In this document: one piece after another, positions 21,789 through 32,701 of the stretch
Position numbering within the stretch: the first letter of the stretch is position 1
Layout of the letters: every line of letters begins with the position of its first letter
Assembly: GCA_024699855.1 (NCBI GenBank)
Contig: JAMPIQ010000002.1
Span: 372,001 to 436,000 of the forward strand
Origin: Aphelenchoides besseyi
Taxonomy: Eukaryota > Nematoda > Chromadorea > Rhabditida > Aphelenchoididae
DNA length: 64,000 nt
Reading direction: 5' to 3'
The notes under the pieces: model-generated
Database searches by the model: none
Told to the model about the DNA's origin: nothing
What the model saw: the letters and a program-made list of their open reading frames with translations, nothing else
Translations under genes and position numbers: made by a program

Positions 21789-22540
21789 ATGTTCGGGTTC
21801 GCTCGATCGATCGGTTGCTCGCTCGTCTTCGTGCTTTGGGTCGTCAACTTCGATGATGCGTTTGGAACTATGATGTAATTTTCCTCGTTATTCCGTTTCA
21901 TTGTGGTTTGTTTCAGCCAAATCAAGAGACCAGAAAACAGGTGGTTCGGAAGCAAAAGTGGCAATTTCTCGGTCCACATTTTTCCGGGCACTGAAGCATC
22001 AGAAAAGTAAGTTGGATGCTGAACTAGAAGTTTCAATTTTTAGGACGGTTCTCCATCTTGCTGGTTGTAATATCACCATGAATATTAATGTCAATGCGAC
22101 CCCTGCGGAAATCAAGATCGCTGGCCAAGAAAGTAAGCGATGTGTTTGTTCTAATTACGTTCAAATTTTAGACGTGTTTCGCACTCCATTTAAGATAAAG
22201 GTTTATGCCGAACAAATGATATTTAATGGCATGCAAGAACATGATGTGGGTGTGTCTGCTTGCAAGCCAAAATATGTAAAGTCTCATGGATTGAACTTCA
22301 TAAACGTGAAAGTTGACCAAAATTTGCCAAGAGATTTCATGGTCGAATTAGTATGTTTCTGTGCTTTTTTTAAACTTCATATTTTGATTAAAGGGTGCAA
22401 AGGAGATGTTGCTTTCTGATCCGAGTGCACCATCAATTCATAACTCGACTACTCCGCACAACAAGGGAGCAGAAGTTGTCAGTTCGATGGGTTTTGGTTC
22501 GATGGCCGTTTTTGTTTTGCTAGCAGTCCGCGTCTTCTGA
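21789..22540 (+). CDS. Secreted GPI-tailed protein, tandem copy 1
   Basis: Five exons: 21789 to about 21874, about 21917-22006, about 22046-22130, about 22172-22349, about 22394-22540. The signal peptide begins MFGFARSIGCSLVFVLWVVNF and is shared with copy 2. The mature part has Cys residues (LHLAGCNITMNINV; SACKPKYVKS) and ends NLPRDFMVEL, equivalent to the GDLP.GF motif of the paralogs. The last 31 residues (STTPHNKGAEVVSSMGFG then MAVFVLLAVRVF-stop) are identical to copy 2 and form a GPI-anchor signal. The middle is unrelated in detail to copy 2. Probably a cell-surface protein; function unknown. Confidence 0.75.
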
Positions 22541-23205
22541 TCGTCCATTCGACGATAAGTCTTTTTTTTATCAATATGTCTTCTTCTGTGCTGTGTGGAT
22601 GTAAACGGAAATAAACTTTAACGATGTATTCTTATTGACAAGTTCCATTCAGATGGTTGTGAAGTTGAGAGCAACTGTGAGCTTCTAATTCCAGAGATTG
22701 GAGACTCCAGTCATTACAGAGCTTAAGTGTATCGATTGGCATAACTACTCAGGAATCAGCAACCTACAGGTATGATTCGGAATGAGAAAACTTGTTGGAG
22801 CTCTGTAATCAAGTCGTCTGGAGAGCTAATGATTTCTGAAAATGCGAATATTAGGATGAAGCCGCCTGTTTCCGAAATATTAATGGGCCAAAAAACTTTC
22901 AGATAACAAGTGATCGGAAGTGTTGATTAAACCGTTATAGAAGAGTTGTTGATGGAATCAATTGATAGCCTTCGACTTGAAGTTCCACCCCAACATGTCG
23001 CGTGAAGATCATGGTCCTTTTCGTATGCAAATTGCAACTTCAAGTTAGCAATTCATAGACTAGAATTAGCGATTCAAGGCGCGTATGCAAATTCGTTGAA
23101 GTCGATTTCGGATCTTAAATTCGGGAAATCGTCAGTCTGCCTCGTCGCAACAGTCGTGTTCAGACGCTCTTTTCTTTTGCTCTTTCTTGTTCAAGTGATT
23201 TCGTG

Positions 23206-24039
23206 ATGTTCGGGTTCGCTCGATCGATCGGTTGCTCGCTCGTCTTCGTGCTTTGGGTCGTCAACTTCGATGGTTTGCTTGGCAACATGTGAGTTCCTCT
23301 ATAATCTTCTGTTTCATCGTGATTTTGTTTCAGCGACGTTAAAGAAAAAGGGAAGGTTTTTCTTAAATACGATAACCCGCCGGTGAAGGTTACTGTCAAT
23401 CCGGGCAATCCTGTTGACAAGAGGTGGGTTTGAAGCATCTCAACATCACATTTGATTTCTTCTCTAGGGCGACTTTGAAGGTTGGTGAATGCACTCTCAA
23501 CATGGATTTCAAGAATAGCAGCGAGGGGATGCATACCAATATCAACGGCAAACGTATATTACTGATTATTTCAACATTGCTTTCTTGTTTCAGCAGAAAC
23601 CTTCAAACAAAACTTTATTTTGGAGGTTTTTAACGACAAAGTGAACATTGCTCAAGCGAGCGATCCTGCGGTAAAGTTGTCGGTGCCTTGTTCGCTTAAA
23701 GCCACTGACCGCTCGGGCAAGAAATACGTTCAGTTTTCGCTTGAAGGTGATTTGCCGACTGGATTTACTGCAACAATTGTAAGTTATATTTCTATGTAAA
23801 CTGTCAATATGGGTATTCAGGAAAAAGTTGAAAAAGTCGACCAAATTCCGACGACTACCATAGCACCAACGACTATTAAGGCACCGACTGAGCCACCGGA
23901 AGAGGAATTGGATGAGGAGTTAGTTACGGTTGATGCTGGAAATTCGACTACTCCGCACAACAAGGGAGCAGAAGTTGTCAGTTCGATGGGTTTTGGTTCG
24001 ATGGCCGTTTTTGTTTTGCTAGCAGTCCGCGTCTTCTGA
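23206..24039 (+). CDS. Secreted GPI-tailed protein, tandem copy 2
   Basis: Five exons (23206 to about 23290, about 23333-23422, about 23468-23551, about 23594-23778, about 23820-24039) encode about 220 residues. The signal peptide matches copy 1. The ectodomain has VGECTLNMDFKNSSEG, then LSVPCSLKATDRSGKK and VQFSLEGDLPTGFTATI. A linker rich in Thr, Pro and Glu (PTTTIAPTTIKAPTEPPEEE) follows, and then the GPI-type tail identical to copy 1. Two Cys residues probably form a disulphide. AATAAA is at about 24111. The divergent paralog at 999 shares the EGDLP.GF motif. Function unknown. Confidence 0.78.
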
Positions 24040-24364
24040 TCGTCCATTCGACGATAAGTCTTTTTTTTTATCAATATGTCTTCTTCTGTGCTGTGTGGAT
24101 GTAAACGGAAATAAACTTTAACGATGTATTCTTATTGACAAGTTCCATTCAGATGGTTGTGAAGTTGAGAGCAACTGTGAGCTTCTAATTCCAGAGATTG
24201 GAGACTCCAGTCATTACAGAGCTTAAGTGTATCGATTGGCATAACTACTCAGGAATCAGCAACCTACAGGTATGATTCGGAATGAGAAAACTTGTTGGAG
24301 CTCTGTAATCAAGTCGTCTGGAAAGCTATTGATTTTTGAAGATTGGTTTAAGTCTCACATACTT

Positions 24365-24917
24365 TTACTGAAGCTTTGCTTTGATCATAGATGCGTGTTT
24401 ATTACCTTTGAAAGGTGTATAAGCAGTTCGATTGAATAAAGAATTTGATAAAGCGTTCTTCTGGACTGGAGCGTCAGCGCTCACGTGCCAAACCTCATCG
24501 TCCAAAGTGTGAGGGCCGCAAACCAGACTTTGCAAATTGCATTTGTGAGCCTTGAATTCGAAGACTACATTCGTTGCTTGAATCCAACTTAAACGAACAT
24601 CATCAAATCGTCCAGTAAAGCTGCAAAACAGAGGATTTTAATTTAGATCGAAAACTCTTTCCACCAGCCAAAACCGTCGTCTTCAACGGCCGACGTATGA
24701 AAGTAACCGAAACTGTTGGTCTTCACCGCAGCACATAAATCGTCTTTATCATAGAGGTCTTCGTGGAGAGAAACCGCCTGCTTCTTCTTAGGCTGTGTCA
24801 TTGCAGAGCAAACGACCAAGGATTTGGTAACAGTAATCGGAGCTCAAACAACGCCGACGAGAACAAAAAGCAACAAAAACCGACACTGAGAAAACCTATT
24901 TCACTACTCAAAGGCAT
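24365..24917 (-). CDS. Possible secreted protein, minus strand
   Basis: A hydrophobic start (MPLSSEIGFLSVGFCCFLFSS) begins at 24917, but its frame stops near 24795. A second segment (TQPKKKQAVSLHEDLYDKDD...FGYFHTSAVEDD) and, after a plausible intron, GRFDDVRLSWIQATNVVFEF...CNLQSLVCGPHTLDDEVW are open in phase with each other. Composition (paired Cys, Trp, aromatic strands) resembles other secreted proteins here. The join to the signal peptide is unresolved, so this may be a broken gene. Confidence 0.35.
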
Positions 24918-25326
24918 GCAAATTTTAGGTTGTTATAGAAATGGCACTCGTTCAGTTTTTTATAAACACCTTTGCAATGTCAGATCCTTCGATGACATGA
25001 AGTTCTACTGGCTTAGTGTTGAAGCTTGTATTCGACTGAAAATTGATGCAACATAAGCTTATGGAAAGTTTCCGTAAACAACGATCATAATACGACGTTC
25101 GAGAAGCACGTAGATCGTCTCCAAAGGAACGATCATGAACTTTGAACTTAATCTCTAGAACGAAGAAGGCGATAAGATTTGCAACTGTGAAAATACGTTC
25201 GTCTCCGTCAATTGATGTCACCAAAAGGATCGAAGATTTGAACCAAACTTCTCAGCTGTGCAAACGTTAATATCACTCGTGCGTTCCGATAAAAGTCTCT
25301 GGTCTCTGATTTTTTGTCCAAAAGCA

Positions 25327-26706
25327 ATGAAAGATCTGATCGTTTTCTCTCTGCTCTTCAGCGTTGTTTCGAGCCGTAAGGTCTCAAACAAGTTCGCTAC
25401 GCCACAGATCGTTCCGTTCGTTCGACAGAATGAGAGTGAGTTGTCATCAGTCGATCTCTGAACCTACAATTCCAGATTCTCCACAGATCGTCGAGATGTT
25501 GATCGGATCACCACGTGAGTTGTTGGAGCTATAACTCTATGGTTTCTTTGCAGCTCAGAAACTGAAGGTCGCTCTGTGCTACGAATCTTACGCGTCGACC
25601 AATGGCAAAGTCGTAGATCAGATCGTGTTGTTCAAACCAAAGAAATGCGGAAATAAGAAGACTCGGTTTTTTGACTCGTCGTAGGTTTTCAGTTTTGGAT
25701 TTTGAAACTTTTTTGCAGGAAATCAAAGACTCTGAGGAATCTCAATCAACACACGGATGTTCGTCGACTTTTTGGTGGTCAAATTTATACCGATAGAATC
25801 GCGGTTAGCTTCTCGTGGTGTTTATTGCAACCTCAAGCTTTCAGTTGGGTTCTGACGCAGCGCTAATGCAAAATCTTTCGTTTGTGATTGCCGACTCGAA
25901 AGATTCTTGCAAGTTCGCCGGTTTGTGGCCCATGGATCCAATAGCCAAAACCGACGTTTGGGAGCCTCTGCTGAAACAGAAACCAAAACCGGTGGTCACG
26001 ATCACTGCTGACACGTAAGTTGAAGGATCAGTCATATATTCGATGATTTCAGAAGACCGAGAATTAATGGAGTTTGGTCCACGGGTCAACTGATGATCGG
26101 CAGCTACAACGAGAAATCGTGCAAACCAATTGGATTGGCGCAATACGGTCAACTAACTTTCGATGCATCAGCGTAAGCTGTGAAATAACAAATGTCTATT
26201 TGCGTTTACAGGTTTGTAATTGGCAATCTAAAAGTTTCGTGGCCATTCTCGCAGCATCCACGTGGTCATTTGGATTTGAATTCCGATCGATTGGAGTTCG
26301 GAAGCGAACACTACCGACAACTTTTCAGCAACAAGAAGATCGAGAGCAGAAACGGTCGCTTATTCGCCGACTGCTCCAGCAACTGGACGATTGGATATGA
26401 GATGCCGAAGAAGAGTTACGTGGTCCTGGCTAAAACAAAATACATTTATAAATTTGAAGTGCTTGACGTTGAACCAACAAAGGTAAACAGTTCAAGTGGT
26501 TATCTAAATGGCGAGTTTAGAAGAAATCCGGTGGTCGTTGTGAGTTGAAATTGGGCGTTTGGAAGGACCGAGACTTTGGATTTAAAGCTCCAGCTCAGCT
26601 TTTGGATTACTACTGCGTTCATCAGAAGTATGAGGTTGATGACACGAGCGGCAAGTTTGAACGCTTTGAAGGTTGGACGGAAGTCAGTTTTTCGGTACGA
26701 CGTTAA
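25327..26706 (+). CDS. Secreted pepsin-like protein lacking catalytic Asp motif
   Basis: A signal peptide (MKDLIVFSLLFSVVSS) is followed by an A1 aspartic-protease-like layout: QIVEMLIGSPPQKLKVAL, the strand before the first active site; FGGQIYTDRIALG; CKFAGLWPMDP where pepsins have DGILGLG; a second-lobe GQLTFDASAFVIGNLKVSW; and a C-terminal YYCVHQKYEVDDTSGKF like the final YYVVFD strand. Where the first DTGS should be, the sequence reads LCYESYAS; in the second lobe the equivalent site reads ADCSSNWTI. I therefore infer a catalytically dead relative. At least seven exons join in phase. AATAAA lies about 20 bp after the stop. Confidence 0.55.
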
Positions 26707-27154
26707 TCGTTTAAAATTGCTCAATAAATTTTTTGTTTGTTGACTTTGGAATGAAGAGCTTTTTTTCTTCGATTAGTGTCCATGCCAGTTTCCACTGTTA
26801 GGAATTTTTAGCTTCGAAGTCACAGCCGGTCGTCTAGATTAATCGAGAACAATTCGACGGCGTTCAAATTCAAATAACCAACCTCGAGGATATTCGAGCG
26901 TCTAGACGCTCAGTTGTAAACCAAACTCGGAGTCCCATCCAATCACATCCACGCAACAAACGAAATCTAATGCGATCAAACCATTCCGATGACCTGAAGC
27001 GGCCGATTAAACGAGTTGCCGTGAAAGGCGGCAATTACCTAAGAAGAACGCGTTCAATTGCCTTAATCTCCGCCCCGAATCGGAAACACAACGCAACGAC
27101 TTGAGATTCTGTCCGGGTAAAAGCGAAAGCATTTTCACGATCAGCACCACCAAG
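26707..27154 (+). other. Intergenic region with short inverted motifs
   Basis: Contains short self-complementary pieces (CGAGCGTCTAGACGCTC near 26894 and GGCAATT/AATTGCC around 27030-27063). No coding exon is seen. Confidence 0.3.
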
Positions 27155-27708
27155 ATGGACAAATATCTTGGTGAACAAGTAAATTTAGAGATTGAGCACC
27201 AGAACTTTAAGTTGATTTTAGGTCGCCAAACTCACAGCAAAAAAGGACCAGTTGGAAATTGAGCTCAAAAGACTCAAAAAGAAATCGGCCAAAAAGGTGA
27301 GAGAACAAAAATAATCAGAGTGATCATAGATTCTAGATTTCACGTCTTCAAGCGGAACGTAATTTCTTGGCCGCTCGAGGATTCAAGAGCGAAATGGCGC
27401 TCTACATGTTTGCCGTTCAATCGGCGAAACATGAGCTGAAGGTAAGTTCTAAAAGTTTGAATTGAAACTTTGATATTCTTCAGGAACGGTGTGTAAAATG
27501 GCTGCTATCGAAACTCAGCATGGAGACAGCGTCGAAGCTGTTAATCTTATCGATTGAATGCAACGACGATGAATTGAGCAAAATTGTTATCGACTACGCA
27601 GAGCAGAATGGTGGAAAATCACAACTCGCTTTGTCCAAAGATGTTCTGAAGGTGCTCGAACAGAACTTTCAACTTTACACTAAAGTTGTTATGGCTCTCA
27701 GTCGTTAA
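27155..27708 (+). CDS. Coiled-coil protein, convergent paralog A
   Basis: Four exons (27155-27178, about 27223-27296, about 27338-27440, about 27484-27708) give about 140 residues. The N-terminal half is a heptad-like charged coiled coil (AKLTAKKDQLEIELKRLKKK). The C-terminal half is a compact helical segment, ETASKLLILSIECNDDELSK, ending QNFQLYTKVVMALSR. The same C-terminal module occurs in the minus-strand gene starting just 84 bp downstream. Function not recognised. Confidence 0.6.
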
Positions 27709-27791
27709 TTTTATTTTCATATTCTTGTTTTTTTAGTCAATAAACAACTTAACTGCAAATCCTTCTGCATACTCGTGTTTTTAATTCGAGT

Positions 27792-28396
27792 TTATTGGCG
27801 TAACGCCCTGACAACCTTCTTGTACAAACCCAAATTCTGATCAATCAAATTGAAGATGGTATCCGAAAACAACTTTTCTTTCCCATCGTTTTGGGTTGAG
27901 AACTCGATCACTAGTTGGCGCAACTCCTCATCGTCTTCGCTTATTGCCATGATCAAAAGATCGGGAGCAGTTTCCAGCGTGAGCTTCGATTTCAACAGTT
28001 CGAGGAGAGAGGTCTAAAATCATTGGTTTTGAATTTCAGATTCAGAATCTTGCCTTCAGAATCTCGGAACCATATTTGGCCGTTTCCTTGCATAGCTCTT
28101 TGTAGTGATCAAACAGCTGTGCTGTTGGTTTGTCTCGTTCTGTCTTGAGAGTCAAGATCTGGACTTGTGAGTATCTGACTTTCACTAACCACTCACCTGT
28201 CCATCCGAATCGACTTGGAGATGTTGATAGTCGTCTTGAGCTTTCTGGACGGTTTGTTTCAACTCCTCACATTTGACTCTGAAACGGTTGTTTTGAGATT
28301 TCATTTGTGGAACTCACTTGTTCATTCAGCTCTTCCTTGAGCTTCTTCGGGTCGTTGTGATCGTCCGAATTCTCCAATTTCCTTTTTCGTTGACTT
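27792..28396 (-). CDS. Coiled-coil protein, convergent paralog B
   Basis: Minus-strand exons about 28015-27792, about 28156-28053, about 28282-28197 and an upstream piece (28396 to about 28320, with QRKRKLENSDDHNDPKKLKE) are in phase if minor acceptors are used. One intron uses a GC donor (CTGAAG/GCAAGATTC). The coiled coil includes ELKQTVQKAQDDYQHLQ. The C-terminus, ETAPDLLIMAISEDDEELRQ...LGLYKKVVRALRQ, aligns along its length with paralog A. The start codon was not found with confidence. Confidence 0.5.
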
Positions 28397-28754
28397 TGAG
28401 TTTCCAAGCGTGTTCACAGGTTGTTATTTCTTTCCGATCAACAGCCGTTCAAATGAATGGAAATCGAAGTCGAGTGAGATGCGAATTTTTTGTGTTCTGA
28501 TTTGAAGCCTCTGGGAAGAATCCATCGATGATTCTCTTCTTCTGTCAATTTGCTTTTTTAAACAACCGTCGATGGCTGTCGAATGTCTGTTTCCGGTCGT
28601 CCGTAGCAACCTCGTGAATCAATCGCTTTTAAGCGACTTTTGTTTGCCATCCGTTTTTATCGCTCTCGGACGGCCAACGAACCCACGAGTGCAATTGATA
28701 GCGAGAAATTTTCTTTCAATTTGTTTGTGCAAATGCGGGAATGACTCGGCGGTT

Positions 28755-29745
28755 ATGCTTGTTCGTAGACGTCGAAGAGTTTGGACTTTGGCGGTGATTT
28801 CGATTTTCGGAGTCTGTGAGTTTGATTGGTCGATATTCGAGAATCTTTGTGTATTCAGGTCTCTCTGGTCTTTTCGTTTCAAGAAGAAAGGAATCTGGTT
28901 TTCGGATGACTCTCAACCGCTGATCTTACCGTTTTGGAACGAAGAGGATCGAAGAGTGAACGTCGAGATCGTGTATCGAAATCGCAATTTGAGTTATCAG
29001 TTGGCGAAACCTTCGAAAGTTTGCGGCAGCTTTCGAGTTCTCGTTTTCATTCTCACACGACCAAATGGGTTCAGAAAACGCGAAGAACTGCGAGAGTCGT
29101 GGACCAATCCAGAGGTCAGTTCGTCGCGATTTCCACACTAATTTCTTTCAGAGTCTTCCATCTGATTGGCTAGTTCGCTTTGTGGTCGGAGCTCAAAATG
29201 ACTACGAGACGGAAACGAGATTGCAAGCTGAAAGCCAGAAACACGGCGATTTGATTCGATACAACGCTCGGGACTCGTACCGAAATCTCTTCCTGAAAAC
29301 CCACGCTCTCTTTTCGTGGTCTTCTTTCTGTTCACGATCTCGGTTTGTGATTAAAGCCGACGACGATTCCCGACTCAACTTCACAGCCATCGATCTCGAA
29401 CTAAAAGAACAACTAAACGGGTTCTTGTGTTCGGTTCAACGCGGTCATCGACCCTTCAGAAATCCGTTCAGTAAACTGTAAGTCTCGACTTCTTGTCTTT
29501 TCTACTCGCCTTTTAGGTATGTGCCGAGAAGCGTGTACTCAGCAGCCGTTTATCCCGACTATTGTCAAGGAAATGGTTATGCGGTGTCCACACGAACAAT
29601 CTCAACGATTTTGAAGACGATTCGCGAAACCAACTTTTTTCCTCTTGAAGACGTCTATTTCACGGGTATCATGGCTAAACGTCTGGAAATTCCACTCCAC
29701 GATTCAAAACTTTTCGGTCATCCGAGGGGTTTCTTTTGTTGTTGA
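28755..29745 (+). CDS. Beta-1,3-galactosyltransferase-like (GT31) enzyme
   Basis: Exons 28755-29114, 29152-29477 and 29517-29745 join in phase to about 300 residues. A short basic N-terminus (MLVRRRRRVW) and a hydrophobic stretch fit a type II Golgi membrane protein. GT31 features in order: VLVFILTRPNGFRKREELRESW, VRFVVGAQND, LFLKTHALFSW, the metal-binding DxD motif in FVIKADDDSRLN, and EDVYFTGIMAKRL near the C-terminus. The enzyme would transfer a sugar from a UDP-donor to glycans in the secretory pathway; the exact acceptor cannot be judged. Repeat piece Q begins about 50 bp after the stop. Confidence 0.85.
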
Positions 29746-29796
29746 TTCTAATCTGCACGACAATAAACGCTGTCAATTCATTCCATTTAAAGACGA

Positions 29797-30430
29797 AATT
29801 CTTCGGCTTTAAAGTGTCCTCATTTCTCTCTCAATTATCCGGCGGCTACAAGTTTGAGCACGTTGAATATTCAGTCGTTTGGGCTTTCTATCAATCTAAT
29901 ATAAGCACTAGTCGATGCCAGAATCTCCGAGATACACCGATTTGTGTGATGGACGTGTCATACAAGGGAATGGGGGGTGTTGTGTATTTTAGCTCATTGG
30001 CTGGTTGGATTCCGCTGATATTCACGGGGTTTAGAGTCCAGTAGTGGTTGTTGTGGTTCTGGTAATCACACGCGCTCATACTTACTAATTAATGAGCTAC
30101 AGTCAATGGAAGCTTGTTTCTCAGAAGCTGATGTCTGGTTGCTGACATTCTTCTCTGTTACGTTTTCAGGCCAACCGCTTTTACTAACTAGGATTGAACT
30201 ACAATGTTCATGCAATTCACAATTGTAATGATGCATTTTGAGTGTTTTGGTATTTCAAAGCGTGAACGCGAATCTAAGGCATTGTTGAGTATGTTTGTTG
30301 TTTTGAGTTCGCTGATGAGTGATGGCAAATTTGGCGATGTGAATCAAGTGTACAACAGTATCCGAACCAAACAGTACTGAAATAAGGACATGAATTTCGA
30401 TAGCAGTCACTTGGTTCACGATTTCGATCT
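29797..30430 (+). repeat. Repeat piece Q, copy 2
   Basis: Near-identical to 19130-19770 over about 630 bp, including the open frame with YKFEHVEYSVVWAFYQSN. The boundary at the right is TTCACGATTTCGATCT, after which the copies diverge. Confidence 0.7.
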
Positions 30431-30565
30431 CGGATCCTGATCTCAGCTATTTGTAAGCTCAATCGACATGAGCATACAGCGACGAAGTGATTCAATGCAA
30501 ATTTAGTGGAAATCATTTTTGCTGCAAACGCATTTCAGTCTTCTCGTTTTGTTTCCTGAAAGTCG

Positions 30566-30660
30566 GCGGTGCTTTTGTGTCTTCCGATTCTGATTTCAAC
30601 CCTCGTTTTAGTGCCTTCTGTTTTGCTTGTTCGAGTGAATAATGTCTTGTGTTTTCGGGT
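30566..30660 (+). repeat. Repeat piece P, copy 2
   Basis: Near-identical to 17508-17612. Here it lies downstream of piece Q, whereas in the other locus it lies upstream. Between 30660 and 31000 nothing else is recognisable. Confidence 0.6.
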
Positions 30661-31000
30661 CAATCGTTTGATGTCAATAAGAACTTCTTTTGTCATTTTA
30701 TGATTAGGCTAACGACACTCCGATGCTCCTTCAATTGTGCTCTTTGAGGATGTGCAAACAATTTCTTATCACTTATCGTAAAATTTCCAATTTAAATGCC
30801 ACATGTGAAAATCCAAGAACCAATGCACTGAGCTTATTGAATTCAATACCAATACACTTTTCTTTACAGTAATTAGTGCTTATAGGCTCCAAAGGAACTA
30901 TATCTCTACGTTTCTCTGTCTCTCGGTAAGCTTTGAATTCACCTTCTGGTCACTAGCAGCCAGTTACTTTCTTTCTTTTCACGGCCAGCAAGCCCTCGAA

Positions 31001-31330
31001 ATGACAGGCGGTGCTGCACAAAAAAACGACTGCGCCCGAAAGGCTTGTGAATTAGAGCGTGTTTGTCGGTCTTTGCGTCTCCAACAAATGGAATGAGCCA
31101 CTCGAGACGCAAAAAGCAAGTTCGTGGGTTCGCTCTCTCTACGTTTCGAGAACGAAAAATGTCGTCTCGATTGTAACGAATAGTGAGTTTTTCGCGTTCA
31201 CTTTCGTGTTCTAATTTCAGAGCTTTAGATGCTCAAATGCAAGTACCGACCCAGATGCCTCGAAATGCCTTCAGATACCACCAAAATGCAATGACTTTAG
31301 GATACATGACTTGAGATTTCATTAAAATAA
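31001..31330 (+). pseudogene. Broken paralog of the Cys-rich small protein at 61.6-61.9 kb
   Basis: Starts MTGGAAQKNDCARKACELER. The downstream segment SLYVSRTKNVVSIV corresponds to ALCVSKTKNVVLIV in the 61593-61930 gene, and after a shared intron KCLQIPPKCNDFRIHDL corresponds to RCLQMSSKCTEFRIYDL. The first frame stops at about 31097, one frameshift away from the rest. Untranslated sequence after the stop, including an ATTAAAATAAAG-type signal and ATGCGGCCGTTGA, is also shared. I read this as a decayed copy. Confidence 0.5.
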
Positions 31331-32463
31331 AGATAGAAAATGCTAATATAATGCGATATATGCGGCCGTTGAACCCGAAAATGCCAGTTTAATTTCTGAT
31401 GCATTGAAGTTCATGGTCAATTTATCTCATGAGCTTTTTGCTGAAGTTACTCTTGAAGTACGTGCTTTCAGTTGCTAGAAATTGACTGACATATTTCGCA
31501 TTTTGTATGCTCCCAAATTTCATTGATTTTGTCTTTGACATCAATCATTTTTAAAATTATTTCAAGATGTTTATGACGACAACAACTGACATGGTCGGTT
31601 GGGCCTTCTTGACGAGAGATAGAAAGAAACGAACGGCAGTTGACTCTCAGGTTCTTTTGTCGCAAATAAAGTGATCACCTATTCAATTATTTGGCGGAAA
31701 TTCCAATTCCTAGCCAACAGATTAATCTTCATAACATTTTACAGCTTCTTTTAAAGTTCAATTATCATATTTCGTAAACCTGATAACCTATTCTCCAGAC
31801 GGAATAACATCTTCATAATACACTTACACTGCTGATCAAAAGTTTCTGCGCACCTTGTTTGAGTATCTTCCAGTTCTTCGATTGAGCTAAAATTTACACC
31901 ATAAGAGGGGCTTATGGGCACAAAATCAATACCAAAAATTTGTCCTTCTAAGTTAAAGGGAAGGCGAGTTACGAGCAAAAAACCGAATTCCCAGTGTTCA
32001 AAAGTTTCTGCCCACTTGGGAAAATAACCGTTTACTCGATGCAATCGCCGGATTTTTTTACAATTTTCAACAAACGGCTTGGAATAGACTTGTAGAGTTG
32101 TTTGATGATCGCAGGTTTAATCTCCTTGCACGCCTTTTGGATCGCAGCCCACAAGTCGTCATCATTGTCGAACTGGCCTTTCCGATAGACCTCCAGCTCC
32201 AGCAAATGCCAAACGTCCTTGATGATTGACACATCCGGAGAGCGGGCAGGCCAAGGAAGCGTTTCGAACTTGTCCAAGTACTTCCGGACGACTTTGGCGG
32301 TATGGATTGAGGCGTTATCTTGCTGCCAAATCCAATCGTTCGCCGGAAATTGCAAATTGCACCACAGGATCATTGTTTTTTTCAAGTCATTTAAGTAATC
32401 GGCGGAGTTGTATTTGCCGGACACTCGAATCAAGTTGATCTAAAACAATTTGAAATATACGGG

Positions 32464-32701
32464 TGTTGCGTCCGCTTGTCGGACTAGATCCCGAGAGACT
32501 CAACTGGGGTTGATCGAGTTGTTTATTGGCGGGGGGAATTAACTTGAGGTGAAAAAGGATAACACAATAACACACACAGGACCGGAGCCGACGCCGAGCA
32601 GTCGCTCACACACGAACAACAGTCGGCACAGAGGGACAATCGTGGTGGGAGAGCGGAGGGCGTTGATGGGGGATTTCCGGGGAGAAGCTCGATACACAAC
32701 A
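32464..32701 (-). repeat. 3' LTR of the gypsy element
   Basis: 238 bp, TGTTGCGTCCGC to CGATACACAACA on the plus strand; identical by eye to 37530-37767. Confidence 0.93.

Larger units (their letters stand above)
20975..24330 (+). repeat. Tandem duplication carrying two GPI-tailed genes
   Basis: Unit 1 (about 20975-22830) and unit 2 (about 22895-24330) share close identity in their 5' flanks, first exon, last coding segment and about 290 bp of 3' flank. Their middle exons are not alignable beyond family motifs. Unit 1 differs in its 5' flank by the 483-bp Merlin-like insertion; unit 2 shows the empty site. Confidence 0.85.

Noticed and set aside
27838..28005. Receptor or signalling domain in the plus-strand frame opposite paralog B
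   Set aside because: The minus-strand frame matches paralog A residue by residue; the plus frame has no support.
28812..28859. An intron near the start of the GT31 gene (GTGAGT...TATTCAG)
   Set aside because: Removing it breaks the reading frame; the unspliced sequence stays open to the catalytic domain.
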